A stretch of 8,987 bases of DNA from Klebsiella pneumoniae (GTDB taxonomy: Bacteria > Pseudomonadota > Gammaproteobacteria > Ga0077536): positions 1 through 8,987 of the forward strand of contig CAMCBY010000133.1 in the NCBI GenBank assembly GCA_945873015.1, read 5' to 3'. The notes beneath the pieces were generated by a model. The model was not told where the DNA came from. It made no database searches and worked only from the letters and a program-made list of their open reading frames with translations. Of the stretch, positions 1-6,982 are shown in pieces; within the stretch, counting starts at the first letter, position 1, and every line of letters begins with the position of its first letter. The position numbers and the translations under genes were made by a program.

Positions 1-102
1 AGGCGCGAGGAGGAGTAATAGCGGCGCTATTGCGACGACGAGCAACGCCGCATCGCGCTTCGAGGGCAAGCGAATTATGAAGATTCATTGCGGGACAGCA
101 CA
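1..102 (-). other. Left-edge spacer with palindrome and open frame
   Basis: This stretch follows the parC stop. It contains a 15-bp inverted repeat at 17-31 (AATAGCG-G-CGCTATT). On the minus strand an ATG at 88-86 opens a frame that stays open for 29 codons to the window edge, giving an Arg- and Ala-rich peptide with a Cys and three consecutive Arg. There is no good Shine-Dalgarno sequence before that ATG, and I recognise no protein family. It could be the start of a small gene, a leader peptide whose hairpin is the palindrome, or chance. No U-tract terminator for parC is visible before the edge. Confidence 0.2.
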
Positions 103-2349
103 CTACTCCACCGCCTCGATTCTATCGACACGCTGAAATCCACGCGGCAATTTGAGTCCGCGGCGCGCGCGTTCAGCCACGTAATGCTGCTGATCGGCGT
201 CTTTCAAAGTCAGGTGCCGATTACCCGAATAGATGCGCAACTCCTGGCCGGGCTTCAACACCGTGACGGCCTGCATGACCTCTTCGCGTGAACGCAGTTT
301 GTTGCTCGGGATCTGCATGACCTTCTGGCCTTTGCCGCGCGCCATACGCGGCATCTCGGCGACCGGAAAGACCAGCAGGTGGCCACTGTTGGTCGCACAC
401 GCCACCCATTCTTCATCGGGATTGTCGAACGCGACCGGCGCCAGCACCCGTGCGCCACTTGCGAGACTCAAGACCGCCTTGCCGGCGCGATTTTTGGTCA
501 TCAACTCCTCAACCTCGGCGATGAAACCATAACCATGGTCGGACGCGAGTAATACCCACGGCCGTGTGCCAGCCATGACCACCCCGGCAAAAGTCGCTCC
601 TTCCGGCGGTGTGAGGCGACCGGACAAGGGTTCACCGAGGCCACGCGCCGATGGCAGGCCATGGGCCGGCAAGGTATAGGCACGACCGGTAGAATCGAAG
701 AACACCGCGTTCTGATTGCTCTTGCCGCGCGCCGCAGCCTGGTATTCATCGCCGCTACGGAAACTCAACTCACGCGCATTGAGATCATGGCCCTTGGCGG
801 CCCGCACCCAACCCTTGCTTGAGAGCACCACGGTCACCGGCTCAGCGGTGATGAGATCGGTTTCGGCGAGCGCCTGGGCGGCCACGCGCTCAATCACCTC
901 ACAACGGCGGGCGTCGCCAAAACGCTCCATATCAGCGCCAATCTCATCACGCACGAGATTGCGCAGGCGCTTGTTCGAACCGAGCGTCTGTTCCAGTCCG
1001 CGGCGCTCTTTTTCGAGTTCGCCCTGTTCACCACGAATGCGCATTTCTTCGAGCCGCGCGAGGTGCCGCAAACGCAGATCGAGAATGGCGTCAGCCTGCA
1101 CATCGGTCAGCGCAAACCGCGCCATCAACACCGCCTTGGGGTGCTCCTCGGTGCGGATGATATGAATGACTTCATCGATATTGAGAAAGGCAATCAGATA
1201 ACCTTCCAACACATGCAGACGCGCCAGGACTTTATCCAGACGGAACTGCAGGCGACGTCGCACCGTAGTGACGCGGAACTCCAGCCAGTTCGTCAACAGG
1301 TCGCGCAGGTTATAGACCGCTGGCAGACCGTCGGCGCCGATCACGTTCAGATTGACCCGGTAGTTGCGTTCCAGATCGGTGGTCGCGAACAGATGCTGCA
1401 TCAGAGATTCGACATCGACGCGATTGGAGCGCGGAATCAGCACCAGCCGCACCGGCGTCTCGTGGGAGGACTCGTCACGCAGGTCCTCGAGCAGTGGCAG
1501 TTTCTTGGCCTGCATCTGCGCTGCTATCTGCTCCAGAATCTTCGAGCCCGAGCTCTGATAAGGCAGCGCGGTGACGATGATGTTGCCGTCTTCCTGGATG
1601 TACTTGGCGCGCAGCCGCACCGTGCCGTTGCCGGTCTCATACAAGGCACGCAGGTCGGCCTTGGATGTGATGATCTCACCACCGCCGGGGAAATCGGGCG
1701 CCGGAATGATGTTGCACAAGTCGGCGACAGTCGCCTTGGGCTCATCGAGCAGGTGAATGCAGGCCTGCGCCACTTCGCGCAGGTTATGCGGCGGAATGTC
1801 AGTCGCCATGCCGACTGCAATACCGGTGGTGCCGTTCAAAAGTACATTGGGCAGACGCGCCGGCAGTATCGATGGTTCATCCAGAGTGCCATCAAAATTC
1901 GGCACCCAGTCAGCGGTACCTTGTGCCAGCTCACCGAGCAGCACATCTGCGTAGGGCGTGAGTTTCGCTTCGGTGTAACGCATCGCGGCGAACGATTTCG
2001 GATCGTCCGTCGAGCCCCAGTTGCCCTGTCCATCGACCAGCGGGTAGCGGTAACTGAAGGGCTGTGCCATCAGCACCATCGCTTCGTAGCAGGCCGAATC
2101 ACCGTGGGGGTGGAACTTGCCGATCACGTCGCCGACGGTGCGCGCCGACTTCTTGAACTTGGCGGTGGCATCGAGCCCGAGTTCGGACATCGCGTAAATG
2201 ATGCGCCGCTGCACCGGCTTCAGGCCGTCGCCGATGTGCGGCAAGGCCCGATCGAGAATCACATACATCGAATAATCGAGGTAGGCGCGCTCGGTGAATT
2301 CGCTTAAGGGGATCTGCTCAAGGTCAAATGAATCGTCGCCGCTGGCCAT
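103..2349 (-). CDS. parC: DNA topoisomerase IV subunit A (ParC)
   Basis: ParC is the DNA-cleaving and rejoining subunit of topoisomerase IV. As a C2E2 tetramer with ParE it decatenates daughter chromosomes and relaxes supercoils using ATP. At 748 residues it is close to the E. coli length of about 752. The N-terminal winged-helix/tower region (about 15-340) carries the recognition helix FHPHGDSACYEAM at 79-91 and the catalytic RY pair, with Tyr125 as the DNA-attacking residue. The coiled-coil C-gate spans about 350-480, and a beta-pinwheel C-terminal domain runs from about 500 to 735. Ser85 and Glu89 match the quinolone-determining Ser80 and Glu84 of E. coli ParC, so the wild-type residues are present. 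ParC rather than GyrA is indicated by the degenerate pinwheel and by parE upstream. The ATG lies 14 nt after the parE stop, with TGAGGG overlapping that stop as a ribosome-binding site, so the genes are probably co-transcribed and coupled. Confidence 0.97.
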   Translation of the reverse strand: MASGDDSFDLEQIPLSEFTERAYLDYSMYVILDRALPHIGDGLKPVQRRIIYAMSELGLDATAKFKKSARTVGDVIGKFHPHGDSACYEAMVLMAQPFSYRYPLVDGQGNWGSTDDPKSFAAMRYTEAKLTPYADVLLGELAQGTADWVPNFDGTLDEPSILPARLPNVLLNGTTGIAVGMATDIPPHNLREVAQACIHLLDEPKATVADLCNIIPAPDFPGGGEIITSKADLRALYETGNGTVRLRAKYIQEDGNIIVTALPYQSSGSKILEQIAAQMQAKKLPLLEDLRDESSHETPVRLVLIPRSNRVDVESLMQHLFATTDLERNYRVNLNVIGADGLPAVYNLRDLLTNWLEFRVTTVRRRLQFRLDKVLARLHVLEGYLIAFLNIDEVIHIIRTEEHPKAVLMARFALTDVQADAILDLRLRHLARLEEMRIRGEQGELEKERRGLEQTLGSNKRLRNLVRDEIGADMERFGDARRCEVIERVAAQALAETDLITAEPVTVVLSSKGWVRAAKGHDLNARELSFRSGDEYQAAARGKSNQNAVFFDSTGRAYTLPAHGLPSARGLGEPLSGRLTPPEGATFAGVVMAGTRPWVLLASDHGYGFIAEVEELMTKNRAGKAVLSLASGARVLAPVAFDNPDEEWVACATNSGHLLVFPVAEMPRMARGKGQKVMQIPSNKLRSREEVMQAVTVLKPGQELRIYSGNRHLTLKDADQQHYVAERARRGLKLPRGFQRVDRIEAVE

Positions 2350-2363
2350 GGTGTTCTATGCCC

Positions 2364-4253
2364 TCAATTGACGCTGGCAAGGTTGCCCTTGCGTTCCAGC
2401 CAGGCGCGACGATCGCCGGAGCGTTTCTTGGCGAGCAGCATATCCATCAAGGCTTCGCATTCCTCGGGGTTATCAATATTGAGGCGCACCAGACGTCGCG
2501 TGGCGGTGGCCATGGTGGTCTCGCGCAGTTGTAGCGGATTCATTTCACCCAGGCCCTTGAAGCGCTGGACGTTGACCTTACCCTTGATTTTCTTTTCGGC
2601 GATGCGCTCGATCACCGCAGTCTTCTCGTCCTCGTCGAGGGCGTAGAACACTTCTTTGCCGACATCGATACGAAACAAGGGCGGCATCGCCACATAGACC
2701 CGTCCTGCTTCGACCAGTGATCGAAAATGTTTGACGAACAACGCGCACAGCAAGGTCGCAATGTGCAGCCCGTCGGAATCGGCATCGGCGAGGATGCAGA
2801 CCTTGCCATAGCGCAGGTTGGTCAGATCGGGCGCGCCCGGATCGATGCCGAGCGCGACGGCGATGTCGTGAACTTCATTCGAGGCCAGCACCTGCGCCGA
2901 TTCGACTTCCCAGGTATTCAGGATCTTGCCGCGCAAGGGCAGAATCGCCTGGAACTCGCGATCACGCGCCTGTTTGGCCGAGCCACCAGCCGAATCACCT
3001 TCCACCAGAAACAGTTCGGTGCGTTCGAATTCCTGGCCTGAGCAATCGGCGAGCTTGCCCGGTAAGGCCGGACCATTGCCGGTGACGCGCTTGCGCACCA
3101 CTTTGCCGGCTTTCAGACGCTTCTGCGCACGGGTGATGGCGATTTCGGCGATGCGCTCACCCGATTCGACATGCTGGTGCAGCCACAGGCTGAAGGCATC
3201 GCGCACCACGCCAGTGACAAAGGCCGCGCAGCCGCGTGAGGACAAACGCTCCTTGGTTTGGCCGGAGAACTGCGGTTCCTCCATCTTCACGGACAGGATG
3301 TAAGTACAGCGCTCGAATACATCTTCCGGCGCGAGCTTGACGCCACGCGGCAGCAGATTGCGGTTGTCGCAGAACTCGCGCATTGCCTCCAGCAGCCCCT
3401 GACGCAGACCGGCGACATGGGTGCCGCCCTGCACCGTCGGCACCAGGTTCACATAGGACTCGGTGACGAGTTCGAATTCATCGGCGCACCAGTGCAAGGC
3501 CCAGGTCGCATGCTCGTGCTGACCTTCAATATCACCGGTGAAAGGTTCGCTCGGCACCAGTTCCGCGCCTTGCAGCGCTTCGGCGAGATAGCTGGTCAGA
3601 CCGTGTTCGAAGTGCCATTCGAGCTTCTCGCTGGTCGCCTCGTCGTGGAATTTGATGGTGAGGCCGGGGCATAACACCGCCTTGGCGCGCAGCAGATGTT
3701 TGAGCCGCGGCAAGGCAAACTTGACCGTGTCGAAATACTTTTCGTCGGGCAGAAAACGAATCGATGTGCCGGTATTACGGGCACCGACCGTGCCGACTTC
3801 CTTCAGCGAGCTATGGGTCTCGCCGCCGCGGAACGCCATCATGTATTCGCGCCCGCCACGCCGCACCCGCACTTCCAGTTCTTTCGACAGCGCGTTCACT
3901 ACCGACACGCCCACGCCGTGCAGGCCGCCGGAATATTTGTAATTCTTGCGCGAGAACTTGCCGCCGGCATGCAGGCGCGTCAGCACCACTTCGACGCCAC
4001 TGATCTTTTCACCGGGATGCTCATCGACGGGCATGCCGCGGCCGTTGTCGCCGACCGTCACTGCGCCATCGGTATGCAGCGTCACCTCGATTTGTGAACA
4101 GTGGCCGGCAATCGCCTCATCGACACTGTTGTCGACCACTTCCTGGACCAGATGATTGGGGCGCGAGGTGTCGGTATACATCCCGGGCCGTTTGCGTACC
4201 GGTTCAAGACCGGTCAGGACTTCGATGTCCGCGGCGTCGTAGCGTGAGCTCAA
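2364..4253 (-). CDS. parE: DNA topoisomerase IV subunit B (ParE)
   Basis: ParE is the ATPase subunit of topoisomerase IV and partner of ParC. At 629 residues it is almost the E. coli length (630). The GHKL ATPase domain has the general base Glu38 and Mg-binding Asn42 (QEVVDNSVDEA), DNGRGM at 69-74 and the ATP-lid glycines GGLHGVGVS at 109-117. The transducer domain lies at about 220-390. The TOPRIM domain has EGDSAGG from Glu418 and the metal-binding DADSD at 490-494, followed by a QRFKGLGEMNP motif near 563-573. Lack of the roughly 170-residue GyrB insertion supports ParE over GyrB. The start is TTG: it gives the family length, no in-frame ATG lies close upstream, and a GGA-containing site precedes it. 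An ATG 14 nt upstream is out of frame and stops after five codons. The gene sits 100 nt after a DUF3501 gene, so read-through from that operon is possible, although a local promoter is suggested. Confidence 0.97.
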   Translation of the reverse strand: MSSRYDAADIEVLTGLEPVRKRPGMYTDTSRPNHLVQEVVDNSVDEAIAGHCSQIEVTLHTDGAVTVGDNGRGMPVDEHPGEKISGVEVVLTRLHAGGKFSRKNYKYSGGLHGVGVSVVNALSKELEVRVRRGGREYMMAFRGGETHSSLKEVGTVGARNTGTSIRFLPDEKYFDTVKFALPRLKHLLRAKAVLCPGLTIKFHDEATSEKLEWHFEHGLTSYLAEALQGAELVPSEPFTGDIEGQHEHATWALHWCADEFELVTESYVNLVPTVQGGTHVAGLRQGLLEAMREFCDNRNLLPRGVKLAPEDVFERCTYILSVKMEEPQFSGQTKERLSSRGCAAFVTGVVRDAFSLWLHQHVESGERIAEIAITRAQKRLKAGKVVRKRVTGNGPALPGKLADCSGQEFERTELFLVEGDSAGGSAKQARDREFQAILPLRGKILNTWEVESAQVLASNEVHDIAVALGIDPGAPDLTNLRYGKVCILADADSDGLHIATLLCALFVKHFRSLVEAGRVYVAMPPLFRIDVGKEVFYALDEDEKTAVIERIAEKKIKGKVNVQRFKGLGEMNPLQLRETTMATATRRLVRLNIDNPEECEALMDMLLAKKRSGDRRAWLERKGNLASVN

Positions 4254-4310
4254 GGCTTGTGTTCCATCGCGCTGGGCGCGCGTACGTTGGCGTGGGGCAA
4301 AACCGGCGCG

Positions 4311-4339
4311 ATTATGCCAAAGCCCGAGCTTACGGGGAA
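4311..4339 (-). promoter_or_regulatory. Possible sigma70 promoter for parE-parC
   Basis: On the minus strand CATAAT (4311-4316; five of six to TATAAT) is preceded by a 17-nt spacer and TTCCCC (4334-4339; only about three of six to TTGACA). Transcription would start near 4303 and leave a 50-nt leader before the TTG start of parE. The -35 half falls inside a hairpin at 4333-4350, so the assignment is tentative. Confidence 0.3.
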
Positions 4340-4350
4340 ACGCTTCCCCG
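4333..4350 (-). other. Hairpin at 3' end of the rubrerythrin cluster
   Basis: CGGGGAA and TTCCCCG form a 7-bp stem around a 4-nt loop, three bases beyond the stop codon of the DUF3501 gene. No T-tract follows on either strand, so this is not a standard intrinsic terminator. It may protect the 3' end of the message, weaken read-through into parE, or be part of the parE promoter region. Confidence 0.4.
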
Positions 4351-4353
4351 CGG

Positions 4354-4935
4354 TCAACTTAAATCGGCGGCCAAGGCCTCGCGCGCGCTCGGGCTCAACT
4401 CGGTCTCGGCCTGATAGGCTGAATGGTCGATACCGAATTTCACCGCAGCGCCGTGCTTGAACGCCGCGATCGCAGCGTTCTCGAGTTGAAAGCGCAGAAA
4501 ATGCACGGCCGAAGTCTTGTCCTCGTCGCCACGGTCGAGGTCTTCATCGGCGATGCCGAACACCCGTCCGTGGCCGGCGACTTCCAGCCACACACGGTGC
4601 TCGACGCCACGCAGGCTCGCCAGCGCGACCTGACGCTCGCCGACATCTTCGTACTCGAGCATGAAGGTGGCTTTGAGATTGTCGCCGTCGGGGATCAGCG
4701 GGTTATAGGCCTGCAATTCTTCCTCGATGGCGGCACCGGCATAGATGCGCTCAACGCGCAGCATTTCCTGGATCTGGTATTGCACAGTCAGGCGATCTTC
4801 GAAATAGAGGCCGGCATGGGCACCGATAAAAACCTTGCGCTGCGCTTTGTGCGCAAGCACCGCGCGACGCATGTCGGCGCGCTGGTCGTGGTAGGCCTCG
4901 AGAGTGAGCAGGTCGGCGCGAGTCAGTTTTTGCAT
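4354..4935 (-). CDS. DUF3501 family protein
   Basis: This 193-residue protein has no signal peptide, no membrane segment and no cysteine. I recognise it as DUF3501 from its length, from a segment with an EDRLTVQYQIQEMLRVE core at about 46-62 and a YNPLIPDGDNLKATFMLEYEDV-like stretch at 77-98, and from its position next to an iron-sulfur protein and rubrerythrin. Its molecular role is unknown. The conserved clustering implies that it acts with those two proteins, perhaps as an accessory or assembly factor; that is inference. Without cysteines it is unlikely to carry an iron-sulfur cluster. The ATG lies 9 nt after the stop of the upstream gene, with no clear Shine-Dalgarno sequence, so translation may be coupled to the gene before it. 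The C-terminus is rich in Ala and Glu. Confidence 0.85.
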   Translation of the reverse strand: MQKLTRADLLTLEAYHDQRADMRRAVLAHKAQRKVFIGAHAGLYFEDRLTVQYQIQEMLRVERIYAGAAIEEELQAYNPLIPDGDNLKATFMLEYEDVGERQVALASLRGVEHRVWLEVAGHGRVFGIADEDLDRGDEDKTSAVHFLRFQLENAAIAAFKHGAAVKFGIDHSAYQAETELSPSAREALAADLS

Positions 4936-4944
4936 GGCAGCTGA

Positions 4945-6288
4945 TCAGATTCCATAAGCGAGCTTTAACAGGGTGAAGGCCGACGTCGCGTGGCTGCCAT
5001 TACTGACGCCGTGCTCAATCAGCTCGCCCGCCATCGGGCAGTCACTGACGTAATGATCGACCTTGCCTTCACTGATACGTTTGACGATGGGACGGCAGAT
5101 CTTCTGGGCGAAGGCATAATTTTCCTCCTTGACCGCATAGGTGCCGTCGTGGCCGGAACAACGGTCGATGACCAGCACCTCGGTGCCCGGCACGAGTTCA
5201 AGCATCTCGCGGGTCTTCTGGCCAATGTTCTGCACGCGCTGATGACAGGGCGCGTGCCAGGCCACCTTGCCGATGCCGCTCTTGAAATCGGTGCGCAGTT
5301 TGCCGGCACGATGGCGCGCCATGAGGTATTCGTAGGGGTCAACAAACGCCGCGCGTACTTTCTGCACGCGCTCGTCGTCGGGGAACATCAGCGGCAGTTC
5401 CTGGCGATACATCAGCACACAACTCGGGATAGGCGCGGTGATGCGCAGGCCCCGCTCCGTGAGTTTCAACAGCGGCGGGATATTGATGTCTTTGTTTTTG
5501 GCGACGGATTCCAGGTCGCCAAGCTCGAGTTTCGGCATGCCGCAGCACACTTCCTTTTCGAGCAGTTCAACCGCCACGCCGTTGTGCTCGAACACCGCCA
5601 CCATGTCGGCGACGGTCTGCGGCGCATTACGATTGCCGTAACAGGTCAGATACAGCGCAATGCGGTCGTCGGTCTGTGTGGCCGCCGGGCGTTTGGCCAG
5701 CACCTTGCGCGCATTGTTGCTGTGAAACTTGGGCAAGGGCGCCTCGGCATGCACACCGATGGCACTTTGCATGAGTTTGCGCGCCGCGCCATTGGCGTTG
5801 ACCGCGTTGACCACTTCCGCCACCACCGGAATGCCGGCCAGCGAGCCGACCAGATCGGTCGAGGTCAGCACTTTGTCGCGCAGCGTCGCCCCTTCCTTTT
5901 TGAACTTGACGGCCTTGGCGCGCAGCATGAGATGGGGGAAATCCACGTTCCACTCGTGCGGCGGCACGTAGGGACACTTGGTCATGTAACACAGATCGCA
6001 CAGGTAGCACTGATCGACGACCTTGCCGTAATCGGCCTTGGCGATACCATCGACTTCCATCGTGCTGGAATTGTCGACCAGGTCGAAAAGGGTCGGAAAA
6101 GCGTTGCACAAACTGACACAGCGGCGACAGCCGTGGCAGATGTCGTAGACCCGCTCCAGCTCCTTTTCGAGCGCCGCTTCGTTGTAGAACTCGGCGTCCT
6201 GCCACGGAATAGGATGTCGGGTCGGAGCGTCCAGGGATCCTTCGCGACGTTCGCCGGTGCGATCGTTCATGTCTTGAACCTGCTTCAT
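4945..6288 (-). CDS. GlpC/HdrD-like (Fe-S)-binding oxidoreductase of rubrerythrin cluster
   Basis: This 447-residue soluble protein is predicted to shuttle electrons. Its N-terminal half has two ferredoxin-type 4Fe-4S motifs, CxxCxxCxxxC at Cys51, 54, 57 and 61 and CxxCxxCxxxxCP at Cys94, 97, 100 and 105. Its C-terminal half has two cysteine-rich (CCG-type) domains like those of GlpC and heterodisulfide reductase HdrB/HdrD. The first has Cys216, the CC pair 248-249 and Cys290. The second has Cys348, Cys377 and Cys417, and the usual CCG is replaced by RCSGHDG, so one cysteine is missing and a histidine (His380) is nearby. No transmembrane segment is seen. The likely role is passing electrons to the neighbouring rubrerythrin, which lacks its own rubredoxin; this is inferred from the neighbourhood. 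The start is ATG at 6288 with a weak GAAGAG site. An in-frame ATG at codon 7 is an alternative. Confidence 0.85.
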   Translation of the reverse strand: MKQVQDMNDRTGERREGSLDAPTRHPIPWQDAEFYNEAALEKELERVYDICHGCRRCVSLCNAFPTLFDLVDNSSTMEVDGIAKADYGKVVDQCYLCDLCYMTKCPYVPPHEWNVDFPHLMLRAKAVKFKKEGATLRDKVLTSTDLVGSLAGIPVVAEVVNAVNANGAARKLMQSAIGVHAEAPLPKFHSNNARKVLAKRPAATQTDDRIALYLTCYGNRNAPQTVADMVAVFEHNGVAVELLEKEVCCGMPKLELGDLESVAKNKDINIPPLLKLTERGLRITAPIPSCVLMYRQELPLMFPDDERVQKVRAAFVDPYEYLMARHRAGKLRTDFKSGIGKVAWHAPCHQRVQNIGQKTREMLELVPGTEVLVIDRCSGHDGTYAVKEENYAFAQKICRPIVKRISEGKVDHYVSDCPMAGELIEHGVSNGSHATSAFTLLKLAYGI

Positions 6289-6298
6289 GACTCTTCAG

Positions 6299-6328
6299 AA
6301 AAAGAAGCCGGGCGCGGGCCCGGCTTCT
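6299..6328 (-). terminator. Intrinsic terminator/attenuator after rubrerythrin
   Basis: On the minus strand AGAAGCCGGGC and GCCCGGCTTCT form an 11-bp stem around a 4-nt loop (6303-6328), with a TTTTT tract overlapping the end of the stem (6299-6303). It lies 24 nt after the rubrerythrin stop and only 11 nt before the ATG of the next gene. It probably ends most rubrerythrin transcripts and lets a fraction read through, so that rubrerythrin exceeds its partner proteins. Confidence 0.85.
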
Positions 6329-6352
6329 GCCTCGGCGGTTACCCGCAGATCA

Positions 6353-6769
6353 TCAACCCAGCGAATCGAGCGCCTTCTGGAAACGATTGGCATGGGAGCG
6401 CTCGGCTTTGGCCAAGGTCTCAAACCAATCGGCGATTTCGTCGAAGCCTTCGTCGCGTGCGGTCTTGGCCATGCCCGGATACATATCCGAGTACTCATGG
6501 GTTTCACCCGCGATGGCGGCCTGCAGGTTCAGCGAGGTGCTGCCTATCGGCTTGCCGGTGGCCGGGTCGCCGACCGCTTCGAGATATTCCAGGTGGCCGT
6601 GGGCGTGGCCAGTCTCGCCTTCGGCGGTGGAACGGAACACAGCGGAGACATCGTTGTAACCTTCGACGTCAGCCTTCTGTGCGAAATACAGGTATCGACG
6701 GTTGGCCTGCGATTCGCCGGCGAACGCGGCCTTCAGGTTGCCTTCGGTCTTGGAGCCTTTGAGTGACAT
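6353..6769 (-). CDS. rbr: Rubrerythrin, diiron domain only
   Basis: Rubrerythrin is a cytoplasmic non-haem diiron protein that reduces hydrogen peroxide to water. The 138 residues form one ferritin-like four-helix bundle, and all expected metal ligands are visible: Glu19 in AGES, Glu52 and His55 in ExxH, Glu89 and Glu92 in the GETHEY segment, and Glu123 and His126 in the last helix. Tyr26 stands where the conserved tyrosine near the diiron centre lies. Classic rubrerythrins are about 190 residues and end in a rubredoxin domain with two CxxC pairs. Here the protein stops after the bundle and contains no cysteine at all, so electrons must come from another protein, plausibly the iron-sulfur protein encoded next. 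The ATG has a strong AGGAGG site nine bases upstream. Expression is probably high and controlled from the dyads at 6826-6859. Confidence 0.93.
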   Translation of the reverse strand: MSLKGSKTEGNLKAAFAGESQANRRYLYFAQKADVEGYNDVSAVFRSTAEGETGHAHGHLEYLEAVGDPATGKPIGSTSLNLQAAIAGETHEYSDMYPGMAKTARDEGFDEIADWFETLAKAERSHANRFQKALDSLG

Positions 6770-6778
6770 GACAGGAGT

Positions 6779-6784
6779 CCTCCT
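6779..6784 (-). promoter_or_regulatory. Strong ribosome-binding site of rubrerythrin
   Basis: AGGAGG on the minus strand lies nine bases before the ATG. It is by far the best Shine-Dalgarno sequence in the window and fixes this start codon. It contrasts with the weak sites and GTG or TTG starts of parE, xseB and ispA. Confidence 0.85.
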
Positions 6785-6825
6785 CGTAGAAGAATCTTTG
6801 GTGAGCTTGTTATGGTTAAGCCAAA

Positions 6826-6842
6826 TTTAGACTAAGTCTAAA
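6826..6842. promoter_or_regulatory. Operator-like perfect dyad, box 1 (Fur/PerR-type architecture)
   Basis: TTTAGACT-A-AGTCTAAA is a perfect 8-1-8 inverted repeat. Its inner part, TTAGACT-N-AGTCTAA, has the 7-1-7 layout of Fur-family boxes and shares the outer TTA/TAA and the central T-N-A with the PerR consensus. It would lie around the transcription start of the rubrerythrin gene. The regulator is not in the window; an Rrf2-type or other dimeric regulator remains possible. Confidence 0.6.
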
Positions 6843-6859
6843 CTTGGACTGAGTCTAAA
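6843..6859. promoter_or_regulatory. Operator-like dyad, box 2
   Basis: CTTGGACT-G-AGTCTAAA abuts box 1 directly and matches it at 14 of 17 positions. The right half is intact and the left half is degenerate, suggesting a weaker second site. The two centres are 17 bp apart, which would allow two dimers to bind side by side. It overlaps the proposed -10 element of the rubrerythrin promoter. Confidence 0.55.
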
Positions 6860-6881
6860 TGTCTGCCGTCGCGAGCGTCAA
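6852..6881 (-). promoter_or_regulatory. Possible rubrerythrin promoter under box 2
   Basis: On the minus strand TTGACG (6876-6881; five of six to consensus) is followed by an 18-nt spacer and TAGACT (6852-6857; four of six). The start site would be near 6845, inside the operator pair, so a bound repressor would block it. The -10 match is modest, hence the limited confidence. Confidence 0.4.
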
Positions 6882-6893
6882 GCCGTTGCGACG

Positions 6894-6922
6894 TTGACCC
6901 GCCGGGGCGGCCTCAGTAGAGT
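6894..6922 (+). promoter_or_regulatory. Sigma70-like promoter of xseB-ispA
   Basis: TTGACC (6894-6899; five of six) and TAGAGT (6917-6922; four of six) are separated by an ideal 17-nt spacer. Transcription would start near 6929, about 54 nt before the xseB start. An inverted repeat, GGCGGC (6906-6911) with GCCGCC (6924-6929), spans the -10 region. Its meaning is unclear. Confidence 0.55.
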
Positions 6923-6982
6923 CGCCGCCTCTTGCAATCAAGTGCCCGCGACTAGCCGCGAGCGATTAAACGGGGCGAGCGC

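Noticed and set aside
79..91. Quinolone-resistance mutation in ParC
   Set aside because: These numbers are ParC residues, not bases. The determining positions carry the wild-type Ser85 and Glu89, so nothing suggests resistance.
1063..2307. Long plus-strand open frame opposite parC
   Set aside because: It is wholly antisense to an unambiguous parC. Its translation has no recognisable domain, and such frames arise from the codon bias of the real gene in GC-rich DNA.
4990..6762. 590-codon plus-strand open frame opposite the iron-sulfur and rubrerythrin genes
   Set aside because: It spans two genes with clear motifs plus their terminator, and its product looks like a His- and Arg-rich antisense translation with no family features.
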